From NCBI GenBank assembly GCA_037355855.1, contig CM074763.1:186001-250000 (forward strand): a stretch of 64,000 nucleotides of DNA, given 5' to 3'. The position numbers and the translations under genes were made by a program. Source of the stretch: Pseudo-nitzschia pungens (lineage: Eukaryota > Bacillariophyta > Bacillariophyceae > Bacillariales > Bacillariaceae). Positions 32,881 through 43,072 of the stretch are shown here, one piece after another. Position 1 is the stretch's first letter. Each line of letters starts with the position of its first letter. A model generated the notes under the pieces. It saw only the letters and a program-made list of their open reading frames with translations, ran no database searches and had not been told where the DNA came from.

Positions 32881-34599
32881 CTACAATTCGTTATGCCCGT
32901 GATGCCCATGGTCTTGATGATCATGGTCATGGTGATCGTGATGGTCGTGGTGATCATGACGATCATGATGGTCGTGATGATCATGATGATCATGATGGTC
33001 GTGATGGTCGTGGTGATCATGATGATCATGATGATCATGGTGATCATGGTGGTCGTGATGGTCGTGATGGTCGTGATGGTCGTGGTGATCGTGATGGTCG
33101 TGATGGTCGTGGTGGTCGTGATGGTCGTGATGGTCGTGATGGTCGTGATGGTCGTGATGGTCGTGATGGTCGTGGTGGTCGTGGTGGTCGTGATGATCGA
33201 TCACGTGATGATGGTCGTGATGATCGTGTTGCTCTACCACCACGTGATGGTGGTGGTGCCCATGGCTGTGCCCGTGCCCGTGTCCCCCATCCATTTCTTC
33301 GAGCAGGCACACCGCGTACAAAAAGGCCACCCCGATGGCGAAACAGAGCAGCTGGGACAGCCGAAACTTGAGCGCCGACGACGCCGAGGACGAGGCCGCC
33401 CCCCCCTCGCCGCCGCCGCCGCCGCCGTCGGCCTCGGCCAGAACGTCCGGCAGAATGTTGACGGTGGCCAGGTACACAAAGCCCCCCGCAGTGACAAAGA
33501 TGAGGGCGTCTCCGGCTACTTCCCCCGCCACGTCGGCCGCCAGGAGGCCGACCAGGCATCCCACCATGGCGGAAACGGCCGTTCCGAACTGCGCTCGGAT
33601 GGCCTGCTGCTTGGAAAAACCGTTCTTGACCAGAATGGCAAAGTCTCCCAGCTCGTGGGGGATCTCGTGGAAGAGAATGGAGAGGGTGGCCAGGCCACCC
33701 CGCGACGTCACCAGGTCCAGAACGCTGCTTGCGTTGCCGGAATAATTGGCATACGACGTTCCAATGGCGAGGCCGTCCGTGAACTGCCACAAACCAACGA
33801 CGACGAGCAAAGGAAAGATTTTAAAAAAATACAAATAAAAAAACAGAACAAGACACGACATGACAAGCCACGAGTTTTGTAGTGGTGTCGATACACCACG
33901 AAACAAAAGATTGGCGTTCGTGTTGTGGTTTCGAAAGAATATCAGTTGTGGTGGTATCAAGAAGGAATCGAATGGAATGGAATGGAATCGATCCGGTTGT
34001 TTTCCGTGCTGCTCGCAACGATTGTTTTCGAGACAGTCAATCGTTGCAGAGCGCTTCGTGTCGGTTCGTTCCATTACATTTCATTATAGTTCCGTTTGTT
34101 TCGTTTCGGTTTTGATTGAAACTTTTGTTCGACTCACATTGTGCAGGGCATCCGCCGTTAGATTCAAGAGTACCGTCGAAGTCTTGCTGTCGCTCGTTTC
34201 ACCCTTGTGGACATCGGCGTCGCTGGATTCTTTGGTCGTTTCGTCTTTGGAATCGTCTTGGTGGTGCGAATGTGAATGCGAATGCGAATGCGAATGCCCG
34301 TGCGAATGCGAATGTCCTCCCCCAAGCGCCCGCAGGAGCATGTCGGTCACCAAAAAGATGGAAAAGCCGAGGAGAATCCAGAGGCCCACGTCGTGGCTTC
34401 CGCCCGAGTGGGGCACCACGTGCAAAAAGACATCCCCTAGCAACCCGCCGGCCGCCAGGGCCTGTCCCAGGGACAGGACCTTGCTGTTCCGGCCCTCGCC
34501 CGAGGCAAAGTGCGGAAAGCAGAAGAGGAGGACGTTGGGCGCCAGGCACACGAGTCCGGTGGAAGAGAGAGCCGCGAGGACGGCGTTTTGAGACACCAT
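32881..34599 (-). CDS. ZIP-family zinc transporter (ZIP7/KE4-like) with giant Asp-His-His tail, one intron
   Basis: Predicted 454 residues from exons 34599-34138 and 33783-32881. The 354-nt intron (34137-33784) starts GTGAGT, ends GGCAG and is phase 0. Splicing creates ADALHNFTDGLAIG, the H-N-x-x-D-G zinc motif of transmembrane helix 4, and HEIPHELGDFAIL in helix 5; both sets of metal ligands are present. The PHELGDFAILVKNGFSK sequence is typical of the KE4/ZIP7 branch, which exports zinc from ER or Golgi. A His/Ser-rich loop (HSHGHSHSHS) precedes helix 4, as usual. The protein then has an uncommon C-terminal tail: about thirty Asp-His-His units over about 100 residues, ending GHHGHNEL. HNEL resembles an H/KDEL retrieval signal and would face the lumen in ZIP topology. 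His/Asp count here far exceeds family norms. Confidence 0.9.
32925..33215 (-). repeat. 9-bp coding minisatellite (GTGGTCATG/GTGGTCGTG) in the ZIP gene
   Basis: Around thirty 9-bp units code Asp-His-His on the minus strand. Units near 32925-33040 mix ATC and GTC variants, while 33040-33190 are more uniform. Confidence 0.92.
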
Positions 34600-35517
34600 G
34601 ATGGAATGGAATGGATGGATGAATGAATTTGGGTGTATGCTTCTGCTGCGAGACTACGACTTGCTTGTTTGATTTGTTTTGTTTGCTCTACAGGTATATT
34701 GGAGAGCTCGCGGTACGGGAGAGTTGGCTAGTTTCGGACTGGGGAGCGTCAGTCTTTCTTGCTGAGTGATTGTATACTTCGTATTTGGCTGACAGTAATG
34801 GTACCTAGTTCTGTGTTCGAGTTTCTTCTCAATCCTCGTGTGTCTTCAGTCTCTTACCGGTATGCGTCTAAACCGAAAAAGATTTTGTGATGATATTCTT
34901 GGTGTTGTTTCATGTTTCTGTTCGGTCCTATCATCATGCATCATGAATCATGTTCTCATGTCACCGAAATCATAAAAAAATTCGTACGGTAATTACACGT
35001 AACATATTCAGTATGTACAAGTACTGCAATTACTATACTACGAAGTACTTATTACCTACCTCAACGGCCTGCGTATCTATCAGATGTAGAAACATACTAG
35101 AACCGCGAGGGATTTTGAGGCTCTTTTATGCGCATGGTGATGGTGATTGCGCGCGAAAATCCCGATCGCTCGAAGTTTCCAGGTTCAAGGAATGTGATCT
35201 AAAATCTCGAATGGATTGATTTTGAGGATGATTGATTATGTTGATATGTCGATGATGTTGTTGAGCGAATGAGAATTGTCGTTTCTTTCATGTCGATCGA
35301 TTGCCGAGAACTCTTTTTCCTAATCGAACATTCCACTCGATCATCGCATTTTGAGCGCTCCCAATCACCTACTAGTATTACCATACGGTAGCAAGCCATC
35401 TTTCCAGGGATTCTTTCCTTCCTACCAGATACCGATCGTCGATCATTGCACAAATTCTTTCAGCGCCGTAATAAGAGTCGACGGCGAGAGCGATAGTTCA
35501 CACCGATACCGAGAATC
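34600..35517. other. Divergent intergenic region between ZIP and methyltransferase genes
   Basis: The ZIP leader contains GAATG/GGATG pentamers at 34600-34625. CTTACCGG words at 34850 and around 34985-35060. Nothing else is supported. Confidence 0.55.
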
Positions 35518-36924
35518 ATGCATGGAATGCAGCCTGCGACTGTTTCGCGGCACAGCCCGTCCCGGACACTCCATTTCTTCCTCTGGCTTTGGTTGGCGGT
35601 CTCGTTTTGGATTCCTACCCCTACTGTGTTGTCGTTTGTTATTTCGGGTGCGTGCACCCCTGGAACGAGGCATGTTGGCAGGCTGTCCTTGACGTCCCTG
35701 GATGGCAGCGACAACAGCGACAGTGGGAGCAGCAGCGGAACGTCATCCACATCCACATCCAGCACATCCGCAGGTTTCCGGTCCCTCTCCCAACCCAACC
35801 TCGTGCGCGGGGAGCGCTACGGGAGGGCCAACTCGACGCTCCCCTCCCCGGAGGTCATCGCCGCCAAGCTCGGCGTCAAACCCACCCGAGAAGCCTCCGC
35901 CAAGACCTGGCAGCGGGCCTGGAAGCTCCACAAGAGACTCATCCCGCTGCTGCACTCGACCGACGGCTGCAAGCCACCCGATAGCTCGCTCAACCTGGCC
36001 TGCATGTGGTGGAAGGCCCTGAGCGGGAACGACGCCTCGAGCCCCGTCTCCGACAACGGGCTGGCCTACGACCTGCTGCCGTCGGGCTGGAGGAGGATCG
36101 TCCACAAGCGAGTGCGGCGCTTCTATCCCCGGCTGCACCACGGCAACGTGGAACTGAGGACGGCCTACCTCGACGATCGCATCACTAGGCTGGTCGATGA
36201 ACTGAAAACGAAAACGAAACCGAAAACGACGCCGCGCCGCCACGGACGACCGAACGCGAGCGATGCCAACGACGAGATTCGGTTGCGGATCCAGCTGGTG
36301 TGCATGGGAGCGGGGTACGACACCCGGGGGGTCAAGATGCTGGAACGGGGTCTCGTCGACGACGTCGTTGAGCTGGACCTTCCCGACGTTGTCACCGCCA
36401 AGGAACGATTGTTCCGGCGGTTGGAGCGGCGACGACCGTGGCTGCTGCAGGAGAAGAAAAACAAAGAGTCAACCACAACCACAACCACAACGACGACGCT
36501 CATGCCGAGGCTGCTCCCGTCCGATTTCAACGCCCTGGGTGAGGTCGAGGACACGCTGTGGAGTGTGCTGTTCCGAGACGATGGTGACGATGGTAGCAAA
36601 TGTCAATGGCACACTATTTTTGTCTTTGAGGGAGTCATGATCTACCTCGACGAGGGCGTCCCGAGCGCGCTGCTCGGTCTCACGAGCCGGTTGCTCCGCG
36701 AAGCCAGCAGCGAAAGCAACCACCGTGGTGGAGGAGGATCGCTGTGCTTTGCGGACCGCCTCGAGAACGTCCCCGGAGGAGAGCTCGATGCCGCGCTCAA
36801 AGAACTCTCCCGAAACGGATGGGACCTCGAGGACTGGTCCCCCAAGCCGGGACTCGCGAGGCACATGGGATCGGCGCGGCTCGCAACAGCGGTCGACGGT
36901 GGCGCGGAACCGAAATCACCGTGA
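35518..36924 (+). CDS. Leucine carboxyl methyltransferase-family SAM-dependent enzyme, plastid/secretory-type leader
   Basis: 468 residues, one exon. Residues 17-42 are hydrophobic (LHFFLWLWLAVSFWIP...VLSFVIS), a signal followed by a Ser/Thr-rich transit-like segment. The SAM-binding VCMGAGYDTRG is at about 261-271, ELDLPDVVTAKE at about 285-296, and FVFEGVMIYLD at about 365-375, the three hallmark segments of the LCMT fold. Family members methylate the C-terminal leucine of PP2A or various small-molecule carboxylates (as in bacterial PPM relatives). The plastid-like leader and extended N-terminal half argue against a cytosolic PP2A role here. A Thr run (about 315-325) and Lys-Thr dipeptides at about 228-238 are repeat-coded. 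Substrate unknown. Confidence 0.85.
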   Translation: MHGMQPATVSRHSPSRTLHFFLWLWLAVSFWIPTPTVLSFVISGACTPGTRHVGRLSLTSLDGSDNSDSGSSSGTSSTSTSSTSAGFRSLSQPNLVRGERYGRANSTLPSPEVIAAKLGVKPTREASAKTWQRAWKLHKRLIPLLHSTDGCKPPDSSLNLACMWWKALSGNDASSPVSDNGLAYDLLPSGWRRIVHKRVRRFYPRLHHGNVELRTAYLDDRITRLVDELKTKTKPKTTPRRHGRPNASDANDEIRLRIQLVCMGAGYDTRGVKMLERGLVDDVVELDLPDVVTAKERLFRRLERRRPWLLQEKKNKESTTTTTTTTTLMPRLLPSDFNALGEVEDTLWSVLFRDDGDDGSKCQWHTIFVFEGVMIYLDEGVPSALLGLTSRLLREASSESNHRGGGGSLCFADRLENVPGGELDAALKELSRNGWDLEDWSPKPGLARHMGSARLATAVDGGAEPKSP

Positions 36925-37435
36925 AGCGAAGCGAAACACGCTGGGAGTGGTGCTGCTGGGTCGTCGAAAGTTGTGGAATGGCAAGGCCAAAAATCAGCTC
37001 TGTAGTTTTTAAGAATATGTAATGCATTCGGGCAAGAGGTGTGACGCGCTTGAACAGCAAATGCAATGCTATTGCGTTCCCTTTCTTAGATTTTTGATAA
37101 ATCGTAACATGGGTATATAGTGCAGGGGATCTAGCTTCGGTTCCGCTGGATGAAACGTGTCATACTGCATCGGTTTGTGTCCCAGGTTTGTGGTATCATG
37201 AAGCGGAGAGGCCGGTACAACCTCGTTGGATCCACTAAACTCTGCGAACAACTACGTTTGTTTCGGTTTCGGAACACAACGAATGCCAGTATCAATGGAC
37301 AAACAGCGATGCGATGCTTCCCAGACATAAATAATAATAGTACAGTACCAATCGCTATAATACATTCCTAGATTCGAATCTATCAATCTGTCCGCCGCGT
37401 CACGACATGGCGGTATGCTGCTGCTGCTGCTGCTT
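36925..37435. other. Convergent intergenic region
   Basis: No gene or marked repeat is seen apart from a short CTG run at 37417-37432. Confidence 0.6.
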
Positions 37436-38515
37436 CTACGATTTGAACGGAATCTCCGATTGGCTCCCCGTAGCGTTCCACAACCGGTTCCCGAGTTCCG
37501 GCCACAGCGTCTGGGTGAAGGCCTGCAGCACCGAAATGTCCCAGTGTTCCTCGTGGCGATGGATCAGACGGTCCTTGTCCAGGTGATAAACGGTCCTCCC
37601 CGTCCAGGTTGGCAGGGATGGATGCCACGGCAGGTGCAGGACGCCCTGCAACTTCCAGTGCGCCACGATCGTCTCTCCTCCTCTTTCGTCGCTCCCCGAA
37701 CCATCGTCTCCGCCGACGTACAGGTCCAGGAGCTCGGCGGAGCTCTTGGACGTGTCAAAGAGCTGCGACGCCGCATTGAGGTATTTCCGGACCCCCCGGA
37801 CCGGCATGTCCGGATCGGGACCCTCGAACCAGCAATCGTCCCGATAGATTGTCGTGTTGAGTCGTCCGGTGATGTAGTAGCCCTTGTGGTTCTTGTGTGG
37901 CTTCCAGTCTCGGCGAATCGTTTCCACCAGCTCTCGGAGCTCCAAACGCTCGTGCTTGGTGCCGGTGGCAATGGCCGATCGGCACCCGGGGGGAGGCCCG
38001 ATCAGCGGCAGCGATTTGTGCCGTATGATCAGAAAGCGCATCACCATGTCGAGGCCGTCCAGCAGGTCCGTCGTTCTCCGCCGAATGAAGGGGCACTTGA
38101 GGGACAGCGACTTGTCGTACCACACGTTCATGTGGGTTGTGCACCAACGCTCGACCGGGTTGAGGGAGGCCGTCGCCGTCGCCGTCGCAGCTGTTGTTGT
38201 TGTTGTTGTTGTTGTTACAGCTACTGCCGAAGATCTCACCGTGGATTCATTGACAGAGCCATTGGTATTTGACGATGACAGGCGACTCGTTCGTATCCTC
38301 CTTCCGCTTTGTCGTCTGCGAGTTGTTGGCATCGCGGGCAAGTTTGTAGATCGAGAGTGTTCCACGGCATTCCGCCTTGATATCCTATCGTATTCCACAA
38401 CATTGAATCCATCGACGCTCTGCAACTCTGCTTCGTACCGAAATAGCATTAGTAGGCACCAAACGAAAGCACCGATTGTTATTCTTCCCCTGTGACTCCC
38501 ATCTAGCTTCATCAT
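37436..38515 (-). CDS. DUF2358-like protein (NTF2-type fold), plastid-type leader
   Basis: 359 residues, one exon. The start at 38515 gives a hydrophobic leader (IGAFVWCLLMLF) with SVDGFNVVEYD downstream, which may be a plastid cleavage site. A basic, then Thr/Ala-rich linker (about 75-115, coded by GTT/GTC repeats) precedes the conserved region. That region (about 205-345) contains DWKPHKNHKGYYITGRLN, CWFEGPDPDMPVRG, HWKLQGVLHLPWHPSLPTW and WDISVLQAF. The order of a ligand-like F-x-G-P turn, then W-x-L-x-G, LPW, G-x-x-Y-x-L-D and a closing W-D-x-S matches DUF2358 proteins of algal and plant plastids. Function unknown. A segment before the domain (CPFIRRRTTDLLDGLDMVMRF) is well-structured and may form helices. 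Confidence 0.75.
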   Translation of the reverse strand: MMKLDGSHRGRITIGAFVWCLLMLFRYEAELQSVDGFNVVEYDRISRRNAVEHSRSTNLPAMPTTRRRQSGRRIRTSRLSSSNTNGSVNESTVRSSAVAVTTTTTTTTAATATATASLNPVERWCTTHMNVWYDKSLSLKCPFIRRRTTDLLDGLDMVMRFLIIRHKSLPLIGPPPGCRSAIATGTKHERLELRELVETIRRDWKPHKNHKGYYITGRLNTTIYRDDCWFEGPDPDMPVRGVRKYLNAASQLFDTSKSSAELLDLYVGGDDGSGSDERGGETIVAHWKLQGVLHLPWHPSLPTWTGRTVYHLDKDRLIHRHEEHWDISVLQAFTQTLWPELGNRLWNATGSQSEIPFKS

Positions 38516-39239
38516 GGTATGTACTGTGGATAATTCGAGAACTATTGTTGATGCTTTGCTTTGTTACAGTGTAGAGTATCTCTGAGCGGATGAGCACTAG
38601 AAGTAATTGCCTGTAGCACTCGTACAACTAACCGGGCCTCGATGGCAATTGGCTTTCATCTTTCTTCCTTTTCTCCTACGGTACCGTATCATCAACGATC
38701 AACGTTTCGATAGAACTTGATTGATTTGGATTGAAACCTCGGCTTCGTTTTGTTCAACTTGCAAGATCGCGACAAGTCTGATTTAGTCCTTGGTTGTCCG
38801 AACGCACCCCACCCTTACGAACCAATGAAATTGCAACTATTCTAGTGTTTGTGAAGGGCTTACATGTGAAGATGAACAAAACAAAATACTTGTACTACGA
38901 GTCCGACAACAATTGAGAATCACGAGTGGTGCACTGAAATTAGAACCAATGGAACGCCAGTCAACCACCAATGGACCGGGTAGGAGAACATGCCTTAAAT
39001 AAAAATTATCTCTGTAATAGATAAATTCCTATAACCCTTTATAGCATGCTGTTTTGTTAGTATAAACCCATTGTTCGAGTGCCTTACTAAACTCTTTGTT
39101 AAAAAATCACTTTTTTTGACACCACAGTTCTTCGCATAACGAGAACACATACCGAACACCTTGACCATGGTGGATCCGGCAGATACCAGAGCCAAAGGGT
39201 ACTGCGAAACAATACCCTAGCATCGCCCTGGATAAAATT

Positions 39240-39560
39240 GATACAGCAGGGGGGAGTAGCAACGCGTCAAGATACAGGGGGGGGAGCAGCAAGCAGCAGC
39301 AAGGCGTCGATAATACAGGGGGGGGGAACAGCAAGCAGCAAGCAACAGCAACGCGTCGATAATACACGGGGGGACAGCAAGCAACAGCAACGCGTCGATA
39401 ATACACGGGGGGACAGCAAGCAGCAGGAACGCGTCGGTAATACAGGGGGGGACAGCAAGCAGCAGCAACGCGTCGGTAATCCAGGGGGGGACAGCAAGCA
39501 GCAAACAGCAACCAACGCGTCGATAATACACGGGGGGGACAGCAAGCAGCAAGCAGCGTT
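39240..39560. repeat. Left GC-rich satellite array (GCAACGCGTCGATAATAC unit)
   Basis: About nine copies of a 30-45 bp unit with GCAACGCGTCGATAATACA, a G run of 6-8, and ACAGCAAGCAGCA. G-run length and the number of CAGCAAG words vary. The same unit occurs in reverse on the other side, at 40203-40606. Confidence 0.9.
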
Positions 39561-40202
39561 GATTGTCGCGTCTCCACCATGGTCGATTGTCGATTTTGGT
39601 TCTATTTGTTAGTGGTTGTTTAGTGGATTTTGCTTTTACAGAGTTGCAAAAATAGAAATAATGAATTAGAGTTGCTCCAGTTGCTTTGAAATAGGTTTTC
39701 GATTGTACCCAAACTTAAGGGCGGACGCGTCCAAATATGGAGACCTGGTGGGAATGAGGTCGCCCGACGCGTCCAAGTATAGAAGAACTGGTGGGACTGA
39801 AGTCGACCGACGCGTCCATGTATAGGAGAACTGATAGGATTGAAGACCGACGTGCTTGTAATCTGATGGGTTAGAGTTGTCTTTAGTTACTACTTCGTAT
39901 TCATTTACAAGGGTGGATATTGAATATATGTTACATGAAAACCGGAACACCAAAACAAGAATCGATTGATTGGATCTGCAAGCAACAGCAAGCAGCAAGC
40001 GCTTCATAATTTCTAATTCTGCAAACAGCAAACAGCAGACAGCAACAACAACAGCAGCGACTTGGCCTCTGACAATGGTGGTGTATTCAACAATCTACTG
40101 GTGTTGGAGACGCGACAATCGGCAATGGTGTTGGAGACCCGACAACAATCGTCTGGTGGTGGAGACGGATTGTTGAGTATAGTAGCAACGCCCTCGTAAG
40201 TA

Positions 40203-40606
40203 CAATTCGTTGCTGCTGTTTGCTGTCCCCCCCTGTATTATCGACGCGTTGCTGCTTGCTGCTGTCCCCCCTGTGTTATCGACGCGTTGCTGCTTGCTGT
40301 GTATCAACGCTTTGCTGCTTGCTCTCCCCCCCTGTATTATCGACGCGTTGCTGCTTGCTGTGTATCAACGCTTTGCTGCTTGCTCTCCCCCCCTGTATTA
40401 TCGACGCGTTGCTGCTTGCTGTCCCCCCTGTATTATCGACGCGTTGCTGCTGTTTGCTGCTTGCTGTCCCCCCCTGTATTATCGACGCGTTGCTGCTGTT
40501 TGCTGTTTGCTGTCCCCCCCTGGATTACCGACGCGTTGCTGCTGTTTGCTGTTTGCTGCTTGCTGTCCCCCCCTGGATTATCGACGCGTTGCTGCTGCTT
40601 GTTGTC
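40203..40606. repeat. Right GC-rich satellite array, inverted relative to the left
   Basis: About eleven units in the opposite orientation, e.g. GTATTATCGACGCGTTGCTG with C runs. Some contain a short TGTATCAACGC variant. Flanking words (CGACAATCGGCAATGGTG near 40110; CCATGGTCGATTGTCG near 39578) are also inverted. Confidence 0.9.
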
Positions 40607-41461
40607 CCCGTATCGGTACTTCGTGGAAGTACGAGTACGAACGTACTTCGTAATACTGATCACTCGATTGAGAAAGAGGGACGAAAATGATGTGAGATTG
40701 TTTATTTTTTGGAATGAACAAAGAACAAGCATCATCTTGTGGAACCACCTACTACTAGTAGCCTGTAGTGCTATCATTTGCAGTGTAAAGCAGCAGCACT
40801 TAGTTTGCTTTGTTGGTGATGGTGTCTCCAGTGCCACAATCTTCTTGGTGACACCAGTAGTAGTTCTTCTTCAAGACAAATCATACTACTACTGCTGCTA
40901 CTAGTGGTGCTGAATCATGAAAATCCTGCCTACTTCTTCTTCTCCTCCTCCTTCCCCTATTATTATGATTGGTTGTTGTTGACAAGAAGAGTTTCTTACT
41001 GCTGATTGCTACACAGTGGGGGTGAAACGCATGTTGGACAACAGTGCACTGAACTCCATCACTTCAACTTCTCTAGCAGAGTCATCACCAAATATGATTC
41101 TTTGCATCGATGATGGATTGATGATCTAACTCATTTCTTCTCCCTCGTCACTCAGGACTCTTTCTCGCAACGGACGACAAACGAACGAATGTAGGGAGGT
41201 ATGTTGTTCTGACGCGACCAACCCGTCTGGTTCGTGGATGCAATTCAGGTCCGTCCGTGAACAAACGAAAGAACAAAAAACAGAAAAAAAAAATACCACA
41301 TCTCCTCGACCCATCACCCATCTCTGAATGAATCACATCCCTTTCCTAGATGGATGATTGTAAGTAAGGTTTAATTTTAGTTCGAAGTCCCGTGATCAAT
41401 ATTTCGAAGCAGCCCTTTCGAAACAGCAACTGCATCGGCATTGAATGATACACAAAGAACC

Positions 41462-43072
41462 ATGCCGACAACAATCAATCGCCGCATCGCAATAGCCAGC
41501 AGGTTCCTGGCAGCACTGCTGCACTGGACAATACTTCGGCTAGCACATGTGAATGGCTTTGTGCCACAGAATTCGATTCCTTCCTGCCGATTTCGATCGC
41601 CCGTTTCCTCGACGCCGACGCCGACTTCGACTTCGACTTCGATCGAAGCCACACCACCCCCACTCCAATACGATGCAACGCTCTCCGACCAATCGTTTTC
41701 GGAATTGTACGGCGAAGAGCTCCCGGACTGGTTGCTGGAAAACTGCAGGGACAACGGGTTCGAATTCCCCACCCTCATCCAGCAGCGAGCCCTCGATTCG
41801 TTTCTCTTTGACGACCCCAATTCCATGGTGATCCAGGCCCAGACCGGGAGCGGCAAAACCCTGACGTATTTGCTACCGCTGCTCTCCAAGCTCGAAAACC
41901 GGGCCTCGGTGCAGGCCATGATCGTGGTCCCGACCCGGGAGCTGGGACTGCAGGTGGCGACGGTGGCCAAGAAACTCGTGGCGCGCAGATTCATGGTCAT
42001 GAGCCTGCTCCAGGGCAGTCAGCTCAAGCGCCAACGGGCCTGGGCCTGGGCGGAGACGCCACAGGTGGTCATCGGGACGCCGAAGGAGCTCCTGGACATG
42101 GTGCAGTACGCCGGATTGCCCCGCATCAGCAGCGTCCGGACGGTGGTGGTGGACGAGGTGGACGCCTGTCTGGTGCACCAGTCGGGGACCTCCCTCCAGG
42201 GCAGCACCCGGAGCCGCAAACAGAACGCGGACACGAGGACCCTGTCCTCCTCGCTCCATCTGCTCCTCTCCAAGTTTCTGAGCCCGACGTACGCGGACGA
42301 AACGGACATCGAGGACGACGACGTCATTGTGATTGCCGACGACACCAACAAGAAACGCAAGCGAAGATTCAAGCACCGGCAGACCATCTTTTGCTCGGCC
42401 ACGATTCCCCAGCACCGGTATTTTCTCAAGCAGTGCAGGGCCAACCAGTGGACGCTCGAGGAACCGGTCTACGTCTGTACCAGTCCGGGAGAAGCCCTTC
42501 CGCCGACGCTAGAACACGCCTACATGGTTTGCCTGTCCAAGACAAAAAAGATGGCAACGCTGCGCGGCGTGATCAGGAGACTAGCGTCCCCCACCAACAA
42601 GGTCCTGGTGTTTGTGGACGCGGCCCGACCGATGGAAGCCATTGGAGAGAAACTGGCCGCTGCACTGGGGGACGAGAGCATCGTCTACCAGGACCGGAAA
42701 ACCAGCCCCGAGGAACTTGCCGCTCCGTCCCGGCCGGTGGTATCCATCCTCCGCTACGAGGACTCGCTCTCCCAGCGCGCCGGCGCCACCGGGGCCTTTG
42801 TGGAGGGATCCGGGGCCTTTCGGGTCCTGGTGACAACGGACCTGGCGGCACGGGGGCTGGACCTCAAGGGCGTCACGCACGTGGTCCACTACGACCTGCC
42901 GCCGGACGCGGACACCTACCTCCACCGATCGGGAAGGGCGGGACGCCTTGGCAACAAGGGCCAGGTGATCTCCATCCTGACCGCCGATCAGGAATTCGTT
43001 CTCACCCGATTGACGAACGCTCTGAGCGTGGAGGCACGGTGTGTGGGCCGCCAAAAGGCGAATAAAGCCTAA
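41462..43072 (+). CDS. DEAD-box-family RNA helicase, plastid-type leader
   Basis: 536 residues from the first in-frame ATG 41462. The leader is hydrophobic (IASRFLAALLHWTILRLAHVNG) and ends HVNGFVP, a plastid-type site. Helicase motifs in order: Q motif region FEFPTLIQQ at 100-108; motif I AQTGSGKT at 126-133; Ia PTRELG at about 155; motif II as DEVD at about 230 where DEAD is usual; SAT at about 312; TTDLAARGLDL at about 460; HRSGRAGRLG at about 487. The core is complete and looks active in ATP binding; V-D for A-D keeps the catalytic acids. An acidic and Lys/Arg insertion (about 275-305) precedes SAT. This suits a plastid rRNA- or mRNA-processing helicase. Thr/Ser-Pro-Thr dipeptides at about 51-60 are repeat-coded. 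Confidence 0.9.
   Translation: MPTTINRRIAIASRFLAALLHWTILRLAHVNGFVPQNSIPSCRFRSPVSSTPTPTSTSTSIEATPPPLQYDATLSDQSFSELYGEELPDWLLENCRDNGFEFPTLIQQRALDSFLFDDPNSMVIQAQTGSGKTLTYLLPLLSKLENRASVQAMIVVPTRELGLQVATVAKKLVARRFMVMSLLQGSQLKRQRAWAWAETPQVVIGTPKELLDMVQYAGLPRISSVRTVVVDEVDACLVHQSGTSLQGSTRSRKQNADTRTLSSSLHLLLSKFLSPTYADETDIEDDDVIVIADDTNKKRKRRFKHRQTIFCSATIPQHRYFLKQCRANQWTLEEPVYVCTSPGEALPPTLEHAYMVCLSKTKKMATLRGVIRRLASPTNKVLVFVDAARPMEAIGEKLAAALGDESIVYQDRKTSPEELAAPSRPVVSILRYEDSLSQRAGATGAFVEGSGAFRVLVTTDLAARGLDLKGVTHVVHYDLPPDADTYLHRSGRAGRLGNKGQVISILTADQEFVLTRLTNALSVEARCVGRQKANKA

Larger units (their letters stand above)
38516..41461. other. Gene-poor region with inverted satellite arrays
   Basis: Outside the two arrays, 39720-39850 carries three GACGCGTCCA units spaced about 50-60 bp, which share the ACGCGT core of the arrays. 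38516-39200 and 40620-41461 show no supported gene. The open frames in the arrays are repeat by-products. Confidence 0.6.

Noticed and set aside
32572..33882. 436-codon plus-strand frame rich in Met/Val/Ile
   Set aside because: Antisense to the ZIP gene; its body is the complement of the Asp-His-His minisatellite.
39107..40904. Overlapping frames rich in Cys/Pro/Leu in the inverted arrays
   Set aside because: Repeat-coded from satellite units; no targeting, domain or consistent frame.
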